From Halobacillus litoralis (GTDB lineage Bacteria > Bacillota > Bacilli > Bacillales > Halobacillaceae): a stretch of 64,000 nucleotides of DNA. Position 1 is the first letter of the stretch. Each line of letters begins with the position of its first letter. This document shows positions 26,370 to 36,137 of the stretch, one piece after another. Below the pieces are notes generated by a model. The model was not told the origin of the DNA. It was given only the letters and a program-made list of their open reading frames with translations, and ran no database searches. The stretch covers positions 1,110,001-1,174,000 of the forward strand of contig NZ_CP129016.1 in the NCBI RefSeq assembly GCF_020524085.2, read 5' to 3'. A program made the position numbers and the translations under genes.

Positions 26370-28074
26370 ATGCGTACGATTTTTTCTTATACTTTTCCTT
26401 ATAAAAAGTCTGCATTGATCGCCCTTTTTCTTATGTTCATAGAATTATTGGTGGAGTTAGCCCAGCCCATACTCATGGCCAAAATCATAGATGATGGAAT
26501 CATAGCTGAAGACTTTAACGCCGTTTTGTTATGGGGAGGCGTACTTTTAGGCTTATCATTGCTCGCTTTTACCGCAGGTGTGACCAACTCTTTCTTTGCT
26601 GCAGACCTGAGTCAGGGGGTCGGTTATGACCTGAGAAAAGATTTATTTTCAAAAGTACAGAAATTTTCAGCGGGTCATTTCCAAAACGTCACGACGCCAA
26701 GCTTGGTCACAAGGATTACTAATGATGTGATCCAAATTCAAAACTTACTATTCATGTTTGTAAGAATTGGCCTCAGAGCTCCACTTTTTATTATCTTTGC
26801 TTTAGTGATGGTTTTTACGATTGACGTTGAACTGGCCCTTCTTCTCCTGGGTAGTGTACCTGTATTTTTATTGTTTTTATTCTTCCTTCTTACAAGAGGA
26901 ATCAAGTGGTTTAAGAAGGTTCAGCATAAACTCGATGGACTCAATACCATCATTCGAGAAAATATAGCCGGAATTCGCTTAATTAAAGGCTTTAATAGAA
27001 AAGAGCATGAAGAGAAGAGATTTCAACAAGCGAATGAATCGTTGGTTCTTCAGAATAAAAAAGCGTTATGGCTCATGGAAGTAGCTATGCCTGTCGTCAT
27101 GTTTGGGATGAACATCGTCATCCTCATCCTCCTTTTTGTTGGAGCACAAATATTAAGCAATGCAGGCGTGGAAGCTGGAGAACTGGTTGCCATCATCAAC
27201 TACGCGACTAGGATTTTATTCACTTTTTCTGTTTTTACATTTCTGATCATGGTCATTTCACGAGGGCAGGCCTCGGCTGAGAGGATTGCCGACGTACTCC
27301 ATCAAACCATAGATGAGAATCCATCAGGGGGAGGACAAAGAACTGGACGGAGCTGTCCGCTTCCGCAATGTTTCTTTTCATAGGGATGGTCACCATGTGC
27401 TGAAAAACCTGAACTTCCATGCTCTGCCAGGAAACACTGTCGGGATTATTGGGGAAACAGGTTCTGGGAAAACATCTTTGCTTCATTTAATACCCCGATT
27501 GTATGAAAAGAATGCGGGCCAACTCTTTTTGGATGGGGTGGAAATCGAAAATCTCGATGTGAAAAATATAAGAAAACAAATCAGCCTCGTCCCTCAAGAG
27601 GTTCATTTGTTTTCAGGTACAGTAAGTGAAAACATTGCCTGGGGAAAGAAGGAGGCGACACGGGAAGAGATTGTGGAAGCGGCTAAGAAGTCGCAGATTC
27701 ATGATTTTATTACCGCCTTGCCAAATGGTTATGAGACACAGATCGGTCAGAAAGGGATCGTCTTCTCTGGCGGACAGAAGCAGCGCCTCTCGATAGCGCG
27801 AGCCCTTGTGCGCCAACCCCGGATTTTGATTTTAGATGACAGTACGAGTGCGCTGGATGCCCATACCGAAAAGAGACTTTTACGGACGCTCGACGAACAA
27901 CCATCTACCGTGTTTCTCGTTGCTCAAAAGGTCAGTTCAATCCAAAATGCAGACCTCATTCTGATTCTGCACCAAGGAGAGATCATCGCTCAGGGTACCC
28001 ATAACGAATTGCTTCAGGAGAGTGAGTATTACGCTGAGATCCATCAATCTCAACAAGAGGGGGTGACGTCATGA
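26370..28074 (+). pseudogene. ABC exporter half-transporter (YfiB/BmrC-like), split by a one-base frameshift
   Basis: Would be a 567-residue half-transporter: six membrane helices (about 1-305) then an ATPase domain. The first frame runs from 26370 and stops at 27383. The ATPase domain continues in another frame from about 27332 to 28074. Removing one G from the G5 run at 27327-27331 joins them smoothly (DENPSG then EDKELDG). Walker A is GETGSGKTS and the signature FSGGQ; the Walker B Glu is Asp (LILDDSTSALD), typical of the degenerate subunit of heterodimeric exporters. TTGGAGGA precedes the ATG. Its partner follows with a 4-base overlap. Confidence 0.88.
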
Positions 28075-29888
28075 GTGGAAATTCTAAACCGAAAATGGGG
28101 CACCCTCATGGGATTGGTTCAAAACCTCCGAAAGTTGAGAATATCGGAGGTACGCTCCGGTGGATTTGGCGTTACATGGCAGAGGAAAGGGTAAGGTTTA
28201 TAACTGTTTTGGCTGCGATCCTGATCAGTTCCGCTTTATCTTTACTGGGTCCTTATCTTCTGGGACTCACGGTCGACATGGTAATAGAGAGTCCTGAATC
28301 AGATACCCTCGTTACTATGCTGGGCAGCTTGTGTCTTGTCTATTTGTTCCATTCACTTTTTCTATGGCTGCAAAATTATTGGATGATCGGCATTGCTCAA
28401 AATGCGGTCCGATCGATGAGGTCCCATCTATTTTCACACGTCCAGTTACTGCCTGTTCTCTTTTTCCAAAAAATGCAGCAGGGGGAGTTGATGAGCAGGC
28501 TTACGAATGATATTGAAAACGTAAGCCGGACATTAAATACAGCAGTCGTACAATTTTTCACAAGTTTATTGACGATCCTAGGCACGTTAATCATTATGTT
28601 CTGGTTAAGTCCAATGCTGACCCTGCTGACATTGACCATCATTCCTGTCATGTACTTTGGGATGAAATGGATCACAAACCGCACGGGTCCGTATTTTAAA
28701 AAGCAGCAAAAAGACCTTGGTGAAGTGAATGGATATGTAGAGGAAATGTTCTCTGGTCAGCCCATCATCAAAATGTTTTCCAAAGAGGAAGATGTCATTG
28801 GTGAGTTTAGAGAAAAAAATAAAGCATTAAGAAAGTCCGGATACTTTGCGCAAGTGTACACAGGTTTTATTCCAAAACTGATGAACATGTTGAACAATGT
28901 AAGCTTCGCGATTATTGTCGGAGCAGGTGGGCTGCTTGCTCTTAACGGATCGATTTCAATAGGGATCATCGTCACGTTTACGACATATTCCCGCCAATTC
29001 ACTCGCCCGTTGAACGACCTAGCCAATCAATTCAATATGATTTTATCAGCCGTGGCCGGCGCAGACAGGGTTTTCCAAGTGATTGACGAAAAAGAAGAGA
29101 GGCTGGACGAAAAGAACGCGCAGGACATTTCAGAAACCCAGGGAAATATCCGATTTGAGGATGTCGGTTTCTCTTATGAAAAAGGTCAGCAGACACTCTC
29201 TGATATCACCTTTGAAGCAAATGCCGGAGAAACGGTGGCGCTTGTTGGTCCTACAGGTGCCGGGAAAACGACAATCATCTCTTTGTTGTCTCGATTCTAT
29301 GACCCGGACTCAGGTCGTATCCTGTTAGATGGCGTCGACCTAAAAGGTGTGACAAGAGACAGTTTGAGGAGACAGATGGGAGTCGTCCTCCAGGATGCTA
29401 CGATGTTCCATACGACCATACGGGAAAACATCCGGTACGGCCGGCTGGATGCCACAGATACTGAGGTTGAACAGGCCGCAAGATCAGCTATGGCCCATGA
29501 TTTCATTACCCGACTGCCGGAAGGGTACGATACGGTTCTTGATTCAGATGGTAAAGGGGTGAGTCATGGACAAAGACAGCTTTTGTCCATAGCGCGGGCA
29601 ATGATTGCCGATCCATCATTGCTCATTTTAGATGAAGCGACAAGCAGCATCGATACGGTAACAGAAATGAAAATTAATGCCGGTCTCATCAATTTAATGA
29701 AAAGGCGGACAAGTTTTGTCATCGCTCATCGCCTGCATACGATACGCTCAGCCGATGTCATCCTGGTGCTCAAGAATGGGAAGATTGTTGAAAAAGGAAA
29801 CCACCGGACGCTTATGGAAAAAGGTGGGGACTATGCAGCTCTCATTCAAGCTCAAACATCGGAGAGGACAGAAAGAGGATACGGATAA
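28071..29888 (+). CDS. ABC exporter half-transporter (YfiC/BmrD-like)
   Basis: A 605-residue half-transporter with six membrane helices (about 45-330) and a C-terminal ATPase. Walker A is GPTGAGKTT, Walker B LLILDEATSSID with the catalytic Glu, H-loop AHRLHT. The signature is VSHGQRQ, not LSGGQ. Together with the preceding Asp-bearing subunit this is the usual asymmetric pair: one competent and one degenerate ATP site. Family members export drugs or lipids. If the frameshift upstream is real, this subunit lacks its partner. Confidence 0.92.
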   Translation: MSGNSKPKMGHPHGIGSKPPKVENIGGTLRWIWRYMAEERVRFITVLAAILISSALSLLGPYLLGLTVDMVIESPESDTLVTMLGSLCLVYLFHSLFLWLQNYWMIGIAQNAVRSMRSHLFSHVQLLPVLFFQKMQQGELMSRLTNDIENVSRTLNTAVVQFFTSLLTILGTLIIMFWLSPMLTLLTLTIIPVMYFGMKWITNRTGPYFKKQQKDLGEVNGYVEEMFSGQPIIKMFSKEEDVIGEFREKNKALRKSGYFAQVYTGFIPKLMNMLNNVSFAIIVGAGGLLALNGSISIGIIVTFTTYSRQFTRPLNDLANQFNMILSAVAGADRVFQVIDEKEERLDEKNAQDISETQGNIRFEDVGFSYEKGQQTLSDITFEANAGETVALVGPTGAGKTTIISLLSRFYDPDSGRILLDGVDLKGVTRDSLRRQMGVVLQDATMFHTTIRENIRYGRLDATDTEVEQAARSAMAHDFITRLPEGYDTVLDSDGKGVSHGQRQLLSIARAMIADPSLLILDEATSSIDTVTEMKINAGLINLMKRRTSFVIAHRLHTIRSADVILVLKNGKIVEKGNHRTLMEKGGDYAALIQAQTSERTERGYG

Positions 29889-29943
29889 GTCTCACACCTC
29901 CGCCCATCTTCCCGCATAAGATGAGGAAAAGGGAGGGGTGACC

Positions 29944-30846
29944 ATGTCACTAAATCAACCGTATCCTTACTGGACCGATTTGCCTTATGCCGGCGAAAGC
30001 CGACCACCATCAACGAACGAAGGGGTGGAGTTTGAAGCAGGGAAATGGAAAACTTATTTTATTGAACACAGCCGGAGGCACGGGTTTATAACGTTGGATG
30101 GAAGCCCGATACGATTAGCCATCAAAGATCCAAAAAACATTGATTGGCATAGGGAACTGAAAGTAGTCAAAGAAACCTTAGCGCATTTGACAAAGGATCA
30201 AAGGACAATTGCCGCTTACTGGGGAGAGGGGGCAGCGTCAAAGCAATGGGTCCCCATCGTTGATCGTCTAATTGATACTTATGGTGTGGAAGCCCCAAGA
30301 GCCGCTCGTATTTTAGGGGCTGTTTTCAGTGGAATGAATGATGCCTTTGTCGTGTGCTGGTCGTTGAAATACCGCTGGCTGGTACCTCGCCCCAACCAAT
30401 TGGATCCTCAATTACGGACAGTGATTTGTACACCAAAACATCCTTCCTATCCATCCGGACACGCAACGATTTCCGGAGCTGCAGAAGTCATCCTCAGTTA
30501 TTTCTTCCCTGCTGAACGAAGGAAGCTGAGGGAGTTGGCTGAAGAAGATGCTCGCTCAAGACTGTACGCTGGCGTGCATTTCCCCGTGGATAATGACGAA
30601 GGGTTGCGCCTTGGCAGACAAATCGGCCGTATCGTTGTAGAGGAGTTAAAGAAAGATTATGTCGATGGTCGGCCGCTTGATCGACCATTTACTGTTTATC
30701 GAAATGCCGATCTCCACCCTTCCGAATATAGGCAGGCCATTCCTTTCCCATTTGACCAAAAGTGCGGTTCCTTACTCCTTGAATCCACGGATAATGAAGA
30801 ATCTTCTCCTTATACCAATTGGATCGATCCAAAAATATTCTATTAA
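29944..30846 (+). CDS. PAP2/vanadium haloperoxidase-like protein
   Basis: A 300-residue protein with the three-part PAP2 phosphate/vanadate site: KYRWLVPRP (about 140-148), PSYPSGHAT (about 166-174) and SRLYAGVHFPVDND (about 200-213). It has no membrane helices or clear signal, so it resembles the soluble vanadium haloperoxidase/acid phosphatase branch more than lipid phosphatases. ATG 29944 has GGGAGGGG 5 bases upstream; a GTG at 29938 is in frame but too close. Phosphatase or peroxidase activity cannot be told from sequence. Confidence 0.85.
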   Translation: MSLNQPYPYWTDLPYAGESRPPSTNEGVEFEAGKWKTYFIEHSRRHGFITLDGSPIRLAIKDPKNIDWHRELKVVKETLAHLTKDQRTIAAYWGEGAASKQWVPIVDRLIDTYGVEAPRAARILGAVFSGMNDAFVVCWSLKYRWLVPRPNQLDPQLRTVICTPKHPSYPSGHATISGAAEVILSYFFPAERRKLRELAEEDARSRLYAGVHFPVDNDEGLRLGRQIGRIVVEELKKDYVDGRPLDRPFTVYRNADLHPSEYRQAIPFPFDQKCGSLLLESTDNEESSPYTNWIDPKIFY

Positions 30847-30849
30847 CCA

Positions 30850-30878
30850 AAAGAACCACGCCCGGTGTGGTTCTTTTT
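30850..30878 (+). terminator. Terminator after PAP2-like gene
   Basis: Ten-base arms (30850-30859 and 30867-30876) with a 7-base loop and a T run. Confidence 0.85.
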
Positions 30879-30888
30879 ATTCTGTATA

Positions 30889-31145
30889 ATAGCAGGATTG
30901 TGTAAGACTCGATTTCGAGATGTTTCCGGGGTTCGTTCCCTGGTTGAGCGTCAGTGGTGGTTGGGAAGCTACTCGCTTCCCCCCCCCCTTTTAATGTAGG
31001 AGAAAAACGACCCCTTTCACTATTCTGGTGTTTATAATCTTAAAACGCTCTATAATAAGCTTTTCGAATACAGAATAGATTCATTGGAGTTGATTCCCAT
31101 CTACTCCCCAAAAGTCTCGAAACTGAGTCTTCAACAAAGGGGATC
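30889..31145 (+). repeat. Intergenic TIR element, copy C (short, poly-C)
   Basis: Terminal inverted repeats at 30903-30920 (two mismatches to consensus) and 31115-31132 (perfect), 230 bp end to end. It keeps the left half of module 1 (GGTTGGGAAGCTACTCGC) but then has a run of ten C (30979-30988) and joins the region after the hairpin; module 2 is missing. It looks like an internal deletion derivative. Confidence 0.85.
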
Positions 31146-31226
31146 TTTACTTTCAAAAAAAGTAGACAAGTTTTCGGTGTCTCTATGCATATAAATGAAC
31201 TAACGAAACAATAGGAGGGGTACGGC

Positions 31227-31682
31227 ATGGATGCGTGGATCTTATCTGCACGGAAAGTCGGTCTACTTTTAGGTGCCATTATTATCGCTTTTGCGGCTTA
31301 CTTTATCGGGAGCTTTTTCTGGAAAGGAGCCATATCGACCTCAACAGAGCCTGTAAATGGAGAACCCCGGGTTATTAATCTGGTTACAGGTGAATTCAAA
31401 GCAGAAACGGCAGATGGAAAAGAAATTGAAGCTTACCGTTGGGATCCGGGAACGATCTTTGTGGAAAAAGGTGAACCCTTTAAACTGAGTATTTACGGAG
31501 TTAATGGAAAAGAGCACCCTTTTTACATTGAAGGTACGGATGTCAAAGGCGTGGTAGAGCAAGGGAAAGAGACGGTACTAGATCTTCAATTCAAAAAGGA
31601 AGGCATTTATCGTCTGATCTGCACAACCCATGCTGAGATTGCTTCGGATGGTCCGATGATTGCTTACATCATTGTTGATTAA
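31227..31682 (+). CDS. Membrane-anchored cupredoxin-domain protein
   Basis: A 151-residue protein with one N-terminal membrane helix (about 9-32) and an extracellular cupredoxin fold. Likely copper ligands are His in KEHPFYIEG, Cys and His in CTTH, and Met in GPM near the C-terminus. It may carry electrons or bind copper on the cell surface; it resembles the soluble domain of cytochrome oxidase subunit II but lacks the CuA two-Cys motif. GGAGGGG precedes the ATG. A terminator separates it from the next gene. Confidence 0.82.
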   Translation: MDAWILSARKVGLLLGAIIIAFAAYFIGSFFWKGAISTSTEPVNGEPRVINLVTGEFKAETADGKEIEAYRWDPGTIFVEKGEPFKLSIYGVNGKEHPFYIEGTDVKGVVEQGKETVLDLQFKKEGIYRLICTTHAEIASDGPMIAYIIVD

Positions 31683-31688
31683 TGACAC

Positions 31689-31719
31689 AGAGGGACGGGC
31701 TCATCGTTCCTCTTTTTTT
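31689..31719 (+). terminator. Terminator after cupredoxin gene
   Basis: Nine-base arms (31689-31697 and 31705-31713) with one wobble, then T7. Confidence 0.88.
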
Positions 31720-31747
31720 CAATCTTTCTATAAAAAGGGGGGAGGAT

Positions 31748-32401
31748 GTGGTTGTCTTAATTGTAAGCTCTATTGTACTCGGTTTATCCATTGCTGCACC
31801 TGTTGGACCGATAAATATAGAAATCATGAGAAGAGGTCTTACTTATGGGTTTTGGTCTGCTTTTTGTGTAGGGCTTGGAGGAATGTCTTCCGATTTGTTA
31901 CTGATGGCGGCTATGTTTTTTGGAGCGGGTGTTTTTTTGACGTGGACATGGGTACAGGTCACATTGATGTTCGTTGGATGTGTCGTCTTGGTCCACGCGG
32001 GTTGGACGAGCCTCCGATCCAAAGAGGAATGGAGGGTGGTGGAGGAAGGATATGAACGGCACCGTAAAGGACAAGCTTTACTCTCTTACATAAGAGGTGT
32101 GGTTATTGCAGGGACGAACCCAATGAATCTATTGTTTTGGATCAGCATTTATGGATCCGTGTTGAGTGGTGCTCTACAAGAAGAGAATATGTTTCGATCG
32201 TTCATCATCAGTTCCATGGTTTTTCTTGGAATTGGTTTGTGGAATGCGAATTTAGCATTTTTCGTTCATTTTGGAAGATACCTCGTAAACTCTTCTCTAT
32301 TAAAGTGGGTCCAAGGTACAGCAAGTCTAATCCTTATCTATTACGGTTTCAAATTCGGATGGATTGGAATAAGTGTCCTTTTTAAGAGCTTTGCTATGTG
32401 A
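31748..32401 (+). CDS. LysE-family exporter
   Basis: A 217-residue membrane protein with about six helices and the LysE/RhtB start IVLGLSIAAPVGPINIEIMRRGL; AGTNPMNLLFW is the second conserved loop. The family exports amino acids or related small molecules; substrate unknown. An ATG at 31682 is in frame, but a terminator hairpin lies between it and the conserved N-terminus, so GTG 31748 after AGGGGGGAGG is preferred. Confidence 0.85.
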   Translation: MVVLIVSSIVLGLSIAAPVGPINIEIMRRGLTYGFWSAFCVGLGGMSSDLLLMAAMFFGAGVFLTWTWVQVTLMFVGCVVLVHAGWTSLRSKEEWRVVEEGYERHRKGQALLSYIRGVVIAGTNPMNLLFWISIYGSVLSGALQEENMFRSFIISSMVFLGIGLWNANLAFFVHFGRYLVNSSLLKWVQGTASLILIYYGFKFGWIGISVLFKSFAM

Positions 32402-32437
32402 TAGACACAGGACTCACCGCTGAGTTATAAAACTAAA

Positions 32438-32815
32438 TGGCAGGATTGTGGAAGACTCAGTTTCGAGGTGTTCTTGGGGTTCGTTGCCTGGTTGAGCGTC
32501 AGGGGTGGTTGGGAAGCCACTCGCTTTCCTGTGGGGGAGTGGCAAGCTTCCTCGGGCGTTTTGCCGCACTAAGGGATCTCGCCTATCTCCTTTCGGGGGG
32601 TCTCGCAGCATCCCAACGGGGTTTCGAGATACTTATATGGCAAAAGGGCGGAGGGGAATGGCGAGACTCCTGCGGGAAAAAAGTGCAGGGTGAGACCCCA
32701 CAGGACGCAGTCCGAGGAGGCTCACCGCGCTCCCGCGGAAAGCGAGCTATTCCCCGCATTCCCCATCCACTCAACAAAAGTCTCGAAACTGAGTCTCCAA
32801 GTAAAGGGAGCTTAT
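32438..32815 (+). repeat. Intergenic TIR element, copy D
   Basis: Terminal repeats at 32451-32468 and 32781-32798 (one mismatch each to the 18-base consensus), 348 bp end to end. Left flank ATGGCAGGATTGTG (32437-32450) and right flank AAGTAAAGGGAGCTT match other copies. Module 1 (about 32501-32620) and module 2 (about 32644-32762) are almost adjacent; the roughly 180-bp A/T-richer spacer found in copies B and F is absent. Confidence 0.9.
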
Positions 32816-32839
32816 CTGAAAAAGGGGATATGTAAGGTG

Positions 32840-32875
32840 AAAAAAGGAGTCCCTGCTAGCAGGGACTCCTTTTTT
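32840..32875. terminator. Terminator of malP (bidirectional palindrome)
   Basis: A perfect 18-base palindrome arm pair (32840-32857 and 32858-32875) with A6/T6 ends, downstream of malP on the minus strand. Confidence 0.9.
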
Positions 32876-32935
32876 GGTGGATGCAAATCTACTTATATCG
32901 TTTGAACCATTCGTTTATCAATGAAAGATCACGAT

Positions 32936-34492
32936 CTAAGATGCATTGGACTCTTTTATAATTTTGTTGATTTCATTTTTGTAAAGGTCCGAACGCCCAC
33001 CGAAGATGGCTTGAATATTGTGGTCGACTTTAACGACACCTGCGGCGCCAAGTTCTTTTAAGCGATCTTCATTGATTTGACCTACTTCAGAAACTTCGAC
33101 ACGTAATCTTGTAAAGCAAGCGTCGACGTGCTTCAAGTTCGATTCTCCACCGAGAGCTTCCATGATAGCAGCAGCTGTCTCTTTCGTTTGACCACCTTTG
33201 CCGCCTTTCTTCTGCTCGTTGAAGTCTTTTCGTGTGTAAAGCTTGTTCTCTTGTCCTCCACGACCTGGGGTGGCAAGGTCCCACTTTTTGATAGCAAAGG
33301 AGAAAGAGAAATAATAGATGACGAAGAATACAGCACCTGCGACAAGGTTTACCCACCAGTTTCCTGTTCCAGGCAAAGCGTTGACGAGGATGAAGTCGAT
33401 CAACCCGGAACCGCCTGCCCAGCCAAGATGAACATCAAGCATGTACATGACGGCAAATGAAAGACCGGCAAGAAATGCGTGGAAGACGAACAGCAGTGGA
33501 GCAACAAATAAGAATGTGAATTCGATTGGTTCTGTGATTCCTGTTAAAAAGGCTGTACCTGCAGCCGCAATGAGCATTCCTTTTACGACAGGCTGATTCT
33601 TCTTATCTGCGCGGCGGTACATCGCAAGCGCAGCCCCTAATAGTCCGAACATGATGACAGGGAATTTACCTGCCATGAAGCGGCCGGCAGTAACTTCGAC
33701 ACCTTCTGCAATCTGTGCGAGGAAGATGTACTGGTCTCCGGAAACGGCACTGCCAGCTACTTCAGCCGTCCCGCCTAGAGAGGTCCATAGGAATGGAGCA
33801 TACCAGATGTGGTGAAGACCTGTTGGAATCAACGCACGTTCTAAGAAGCCGTAAAGTCCGATGTACAACGGGTTTGTTGCACCGTTCGCAATGACGTTTG
33901 CAACCGCGTTGATGCCCCCTTGAATCGGTGGCCATACGACCATCATAGCAAGAGCAAGAAAAATAGACGAGAAGACCATGGCTATCCCGACAGAACGATC
34001 GCCGGCAAAGAAGCCGAGCACTTCTGGAGGATCGAACTCATGGAACTTGTTATAAATCCAAACGGCTAAGAGTCCGACGACAATTCCGCCAAGAACCCCT
34101 GTTTCCAGGGTAGGAATGCCGAGGGCCATGCCGTATTCTCCGCTTTCACTAACCATTTCAGGAGTGATCTCTAAGGCGAAGGAGATGGTTTTATTCATAA
34201 TGATGTAACCGAGCAAGGCTGCTAGGGCGGCAATCCCCGATCCACCTGTTAATCCGATGGCAACACCGATGGCGAAGATGACAGCCAGGTTGTTAAAGAT
34301 GCTGATTCCGATATCAGACATACCGTTACCGATGAGTTGAATGATGTCATTTTGTAGAAAGGTGAGTGTATCAGCGAGAGGTCCTGTCAACGCAGCTCCA
34401 AGCCCGAGCAAAATACCGGCAGCAGGGAGCAATGCGACGGGAACCATCAGTGACTTTCCGAACTTCTGTAAGCTTCCAAAGTATTTCTTCAC
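32936..34492 (-). CDS. malP: PTS alpha-glucoside/maltose transporter EIICB
   Basis: Imports and phosphorylates maltose or a related alpha-glucoside. The 518-residue protein has an EIIC domain of about ten helices (1-400; GITEPIEFTFLFVAP is the conserved substrate loop) and a C-terminal EIIB domain with phosphorylated Cys in HVDACFTRLRV. There is no EIIA domain, so it relies on another protein's EIIA. It follows malA with a 78-base gap holding a GC-rich hairpin (about 34541-34562), which may balance expression of the two genes. Confidence 0.9.
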   Translation of the reverse strand: MKKYFGSLQKFGKSLMVPVALLPAAGILLGLGAALTGPLADTLTFLQNDIIQLIGNGMSDIGISIFNNLAVIFAIGVAIGLTGGSGIAALAALLGYIIMNKTISFALEITPEMVSESGEYGMALGIPTLETGVLGGIVVGLLAVWIYNKFHEFDPPEVLGFFAGDRSVGIAMVFSSIFLALAMMVVWPPIQGGINAVANVIANGATNPLYIGLYGFLERALIPTGLHHIWYAPFLWTSLGGTAEVAGSAVSGDQYIFLAQIAEGVEVTAGRFMAGKFPVIMFGLLGAALAMYRRADKKNQPVVKGMLIAAAGTAFLTGITEPIEFTFLFVAPLLFVFHAFLAGLSFAVMYMLDVHLGWAGGSGLIDFILVNALPGTGNWWVNLVAGAVFFVIYYFSFSFAIKKWDLATPGRGGQENKLYTRKDFNEQKKGGKGGQTKETAAAIMEALGGESNLKHVDACFTRLRVEVSEVGQINEDRLKELGAAGVVKVDHNIQAIFGGRSDLYKNEINKIIKESNAS

Positions 34493-34570
34493 TTCTGATC
34501 CTCCTTTATAGGGAAACGCTTTCTTGTTTGAGATAGAGGAGACCCCGGAATGGGCCGGGGTTCCATTTGT

Positions 34571-35922
34571 TTATCTTGATGTCACAAGCTGTTTGTTGGC
34601 ATGTAATTCAGGCCAGTACTGCTGGTTCGCTTCAATCATGTCATCTAAGATTTTGCGGGCACGAGGTGCGTCTACGACCGTACGGTTCAACGTCAAGGCC
34701 TGGAGTGCTTTTTCGTAACTGTTTTCATAATACGCATCGACGACAAGCTTCTCATACGCAAGCTGTCCTTCAATCAATCCTTTATAGAATGTAGAAATGT
34801 TTCCGACGGCAAATGGCTTCGGTCCGCGGTTTGTAATCATCGCTGGCACTTCAACCATCGCATCATCTGGAAGGTTGGCAATCGTCCCATTGTTTTCAAC
34901 CATGACGATGAAAATGTCACCATTATTGTAAGCCATGGATGCGGCGACGCGGATCATGTAACGACCGTGGATGTCTACTTCAAGTTCTACATTTTCGGTT
35001 GTACCATCTGCAATAATTTGATCTGCCAATGTGTGGACACGTTTTTCACGGCCATTGATGACTTGACGCGCACGTGTATTGGCCACGTCTTCTTTTTCTA
35101 CCATTTGAGAAGGATAGAGGTAGTATTGCAAGTACGTATTCGGCAGGTATTCAGGGAAGTCTGTCACCATTTGCTCCACCTGTTTGAACGTTTTGATCCA
35201 GGAAGGGTCGTTGGCGATCTCTGCATCTTCAGGAATAAATCCGTCTTCTGTGATGGCGCGCTTGATCGTGTCCGTGTGATCGTTTCCATCCTTATCGAGA
35301 ATTTTCGTGAACCAGCCGAAGTGATTCAGGCCGAAGTATTCAGGGACAAGGTCGAAGACGTCTTTTCCAAGGATCCCTGCGTAACTGACCATGATTGCAG
35401 CCGGCATATCGCAAATGTTCAATAGCTTTTTATCTTCTGGGAACTCACGTCGAAGTGCTTCTGCAACAATCGCTGCCGGGTTCGTGTAGTTTAGAATCCA
35501 AGCATCAGGAGAATAATGACGGATGTCGTTGACAAGGTCGATCATATCTCCGATGGAACGCAGTCCATAAGCCATTCCACTGGTCCGCACGTTTCCTGGC
35601 CAACAGCTCCGTGGTTCAGAGGAATTTGCTCATCCTGCTCACGCATGGCAAGACCGCCTGTCCGAATTTGAACGAAAACAAAATCAGCATTTGTCAGGGC
35701 TTCTTCTTTATCTGTCGTGTAATGGAAACTCTCCAGTTCCGGATACTTTTCACGAAGGATGATTTCTGTTGCCTTCGCAATTTTCTCCTGACGTTCTGCG
35801 TTCGTGTCATAAAAGGTAATCGTTTTCAAAGGAAACTGCTCTTTTTCTGCTACAAGACTCATAATCATACCGATCGTATACGTGCTGCCCCCACCTACGA
35901 CGACAAGGTTTTGCTTTTTCAT
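34571..35922 (-). pseudogene. malA: 6-phospho-alpha-glucosidase MalA (GH4), broken by one-base deletion
   Basis: GH4 enzymes use NAD and a metal to hydrolyse phosphorylated disaccharides from the PTS. The N-terminal frame (from ATG 35922 after GGAGGTC) has VVVGGGSTYTIG and runs to HGAVGQETCGP, then shifts. The remaining frame (ending 34571) begins in SGMAYGLRSIGDM and has ILNYTNPAA, NICDMPAAIM and LNHFGW. One C missing at about 35579-35580 on the plus strand explains the break; restored length is about 450 residues, normal for MalA. It may be real inactivation or a base-calling error. Confidence 0.9.
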
Positions 35923-35969
35923 ATTTAAGACCTCCAATAAAGGTATTAGATTTGTTTTATTTTTAACTT

Positions 35970-36004
35970 AATATGAATATAATACATATTGGTGAAATCG
36001 TCAA
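35970..36004 (-). promoter_or_regulatory. malA promoter with overlapping palindromic operator
   Basis: On the minus strand: TTGACG (36004-35999), 17-base spacer, TATATT (35981-35976). An inverted repeat AATATG...CATATT spans 35970-35990 and covers the -10 and part of the spacer, as expected for repression by the divergently encoded GntR-type protein. Confidence 0.65.
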
Positions 36005-36137
36005 CATTTGTATCGTATTTTTTAAAACATTTCGTTATAATGATGGGTAGAGATAGGTTTTGACTTGGTTGGAAATACGGGAATGGGACGCCGCATCCCC
36101 GCATCACACAAGTCATTAGTAATGGGAGGAATCAAAA

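Noticed and set aside
34535..34562. GC-rich hairpin between malA and malP as a terminator
   Set aside because: There is no T run on the minus strand; it is better seen as an intercistronic hairpin.
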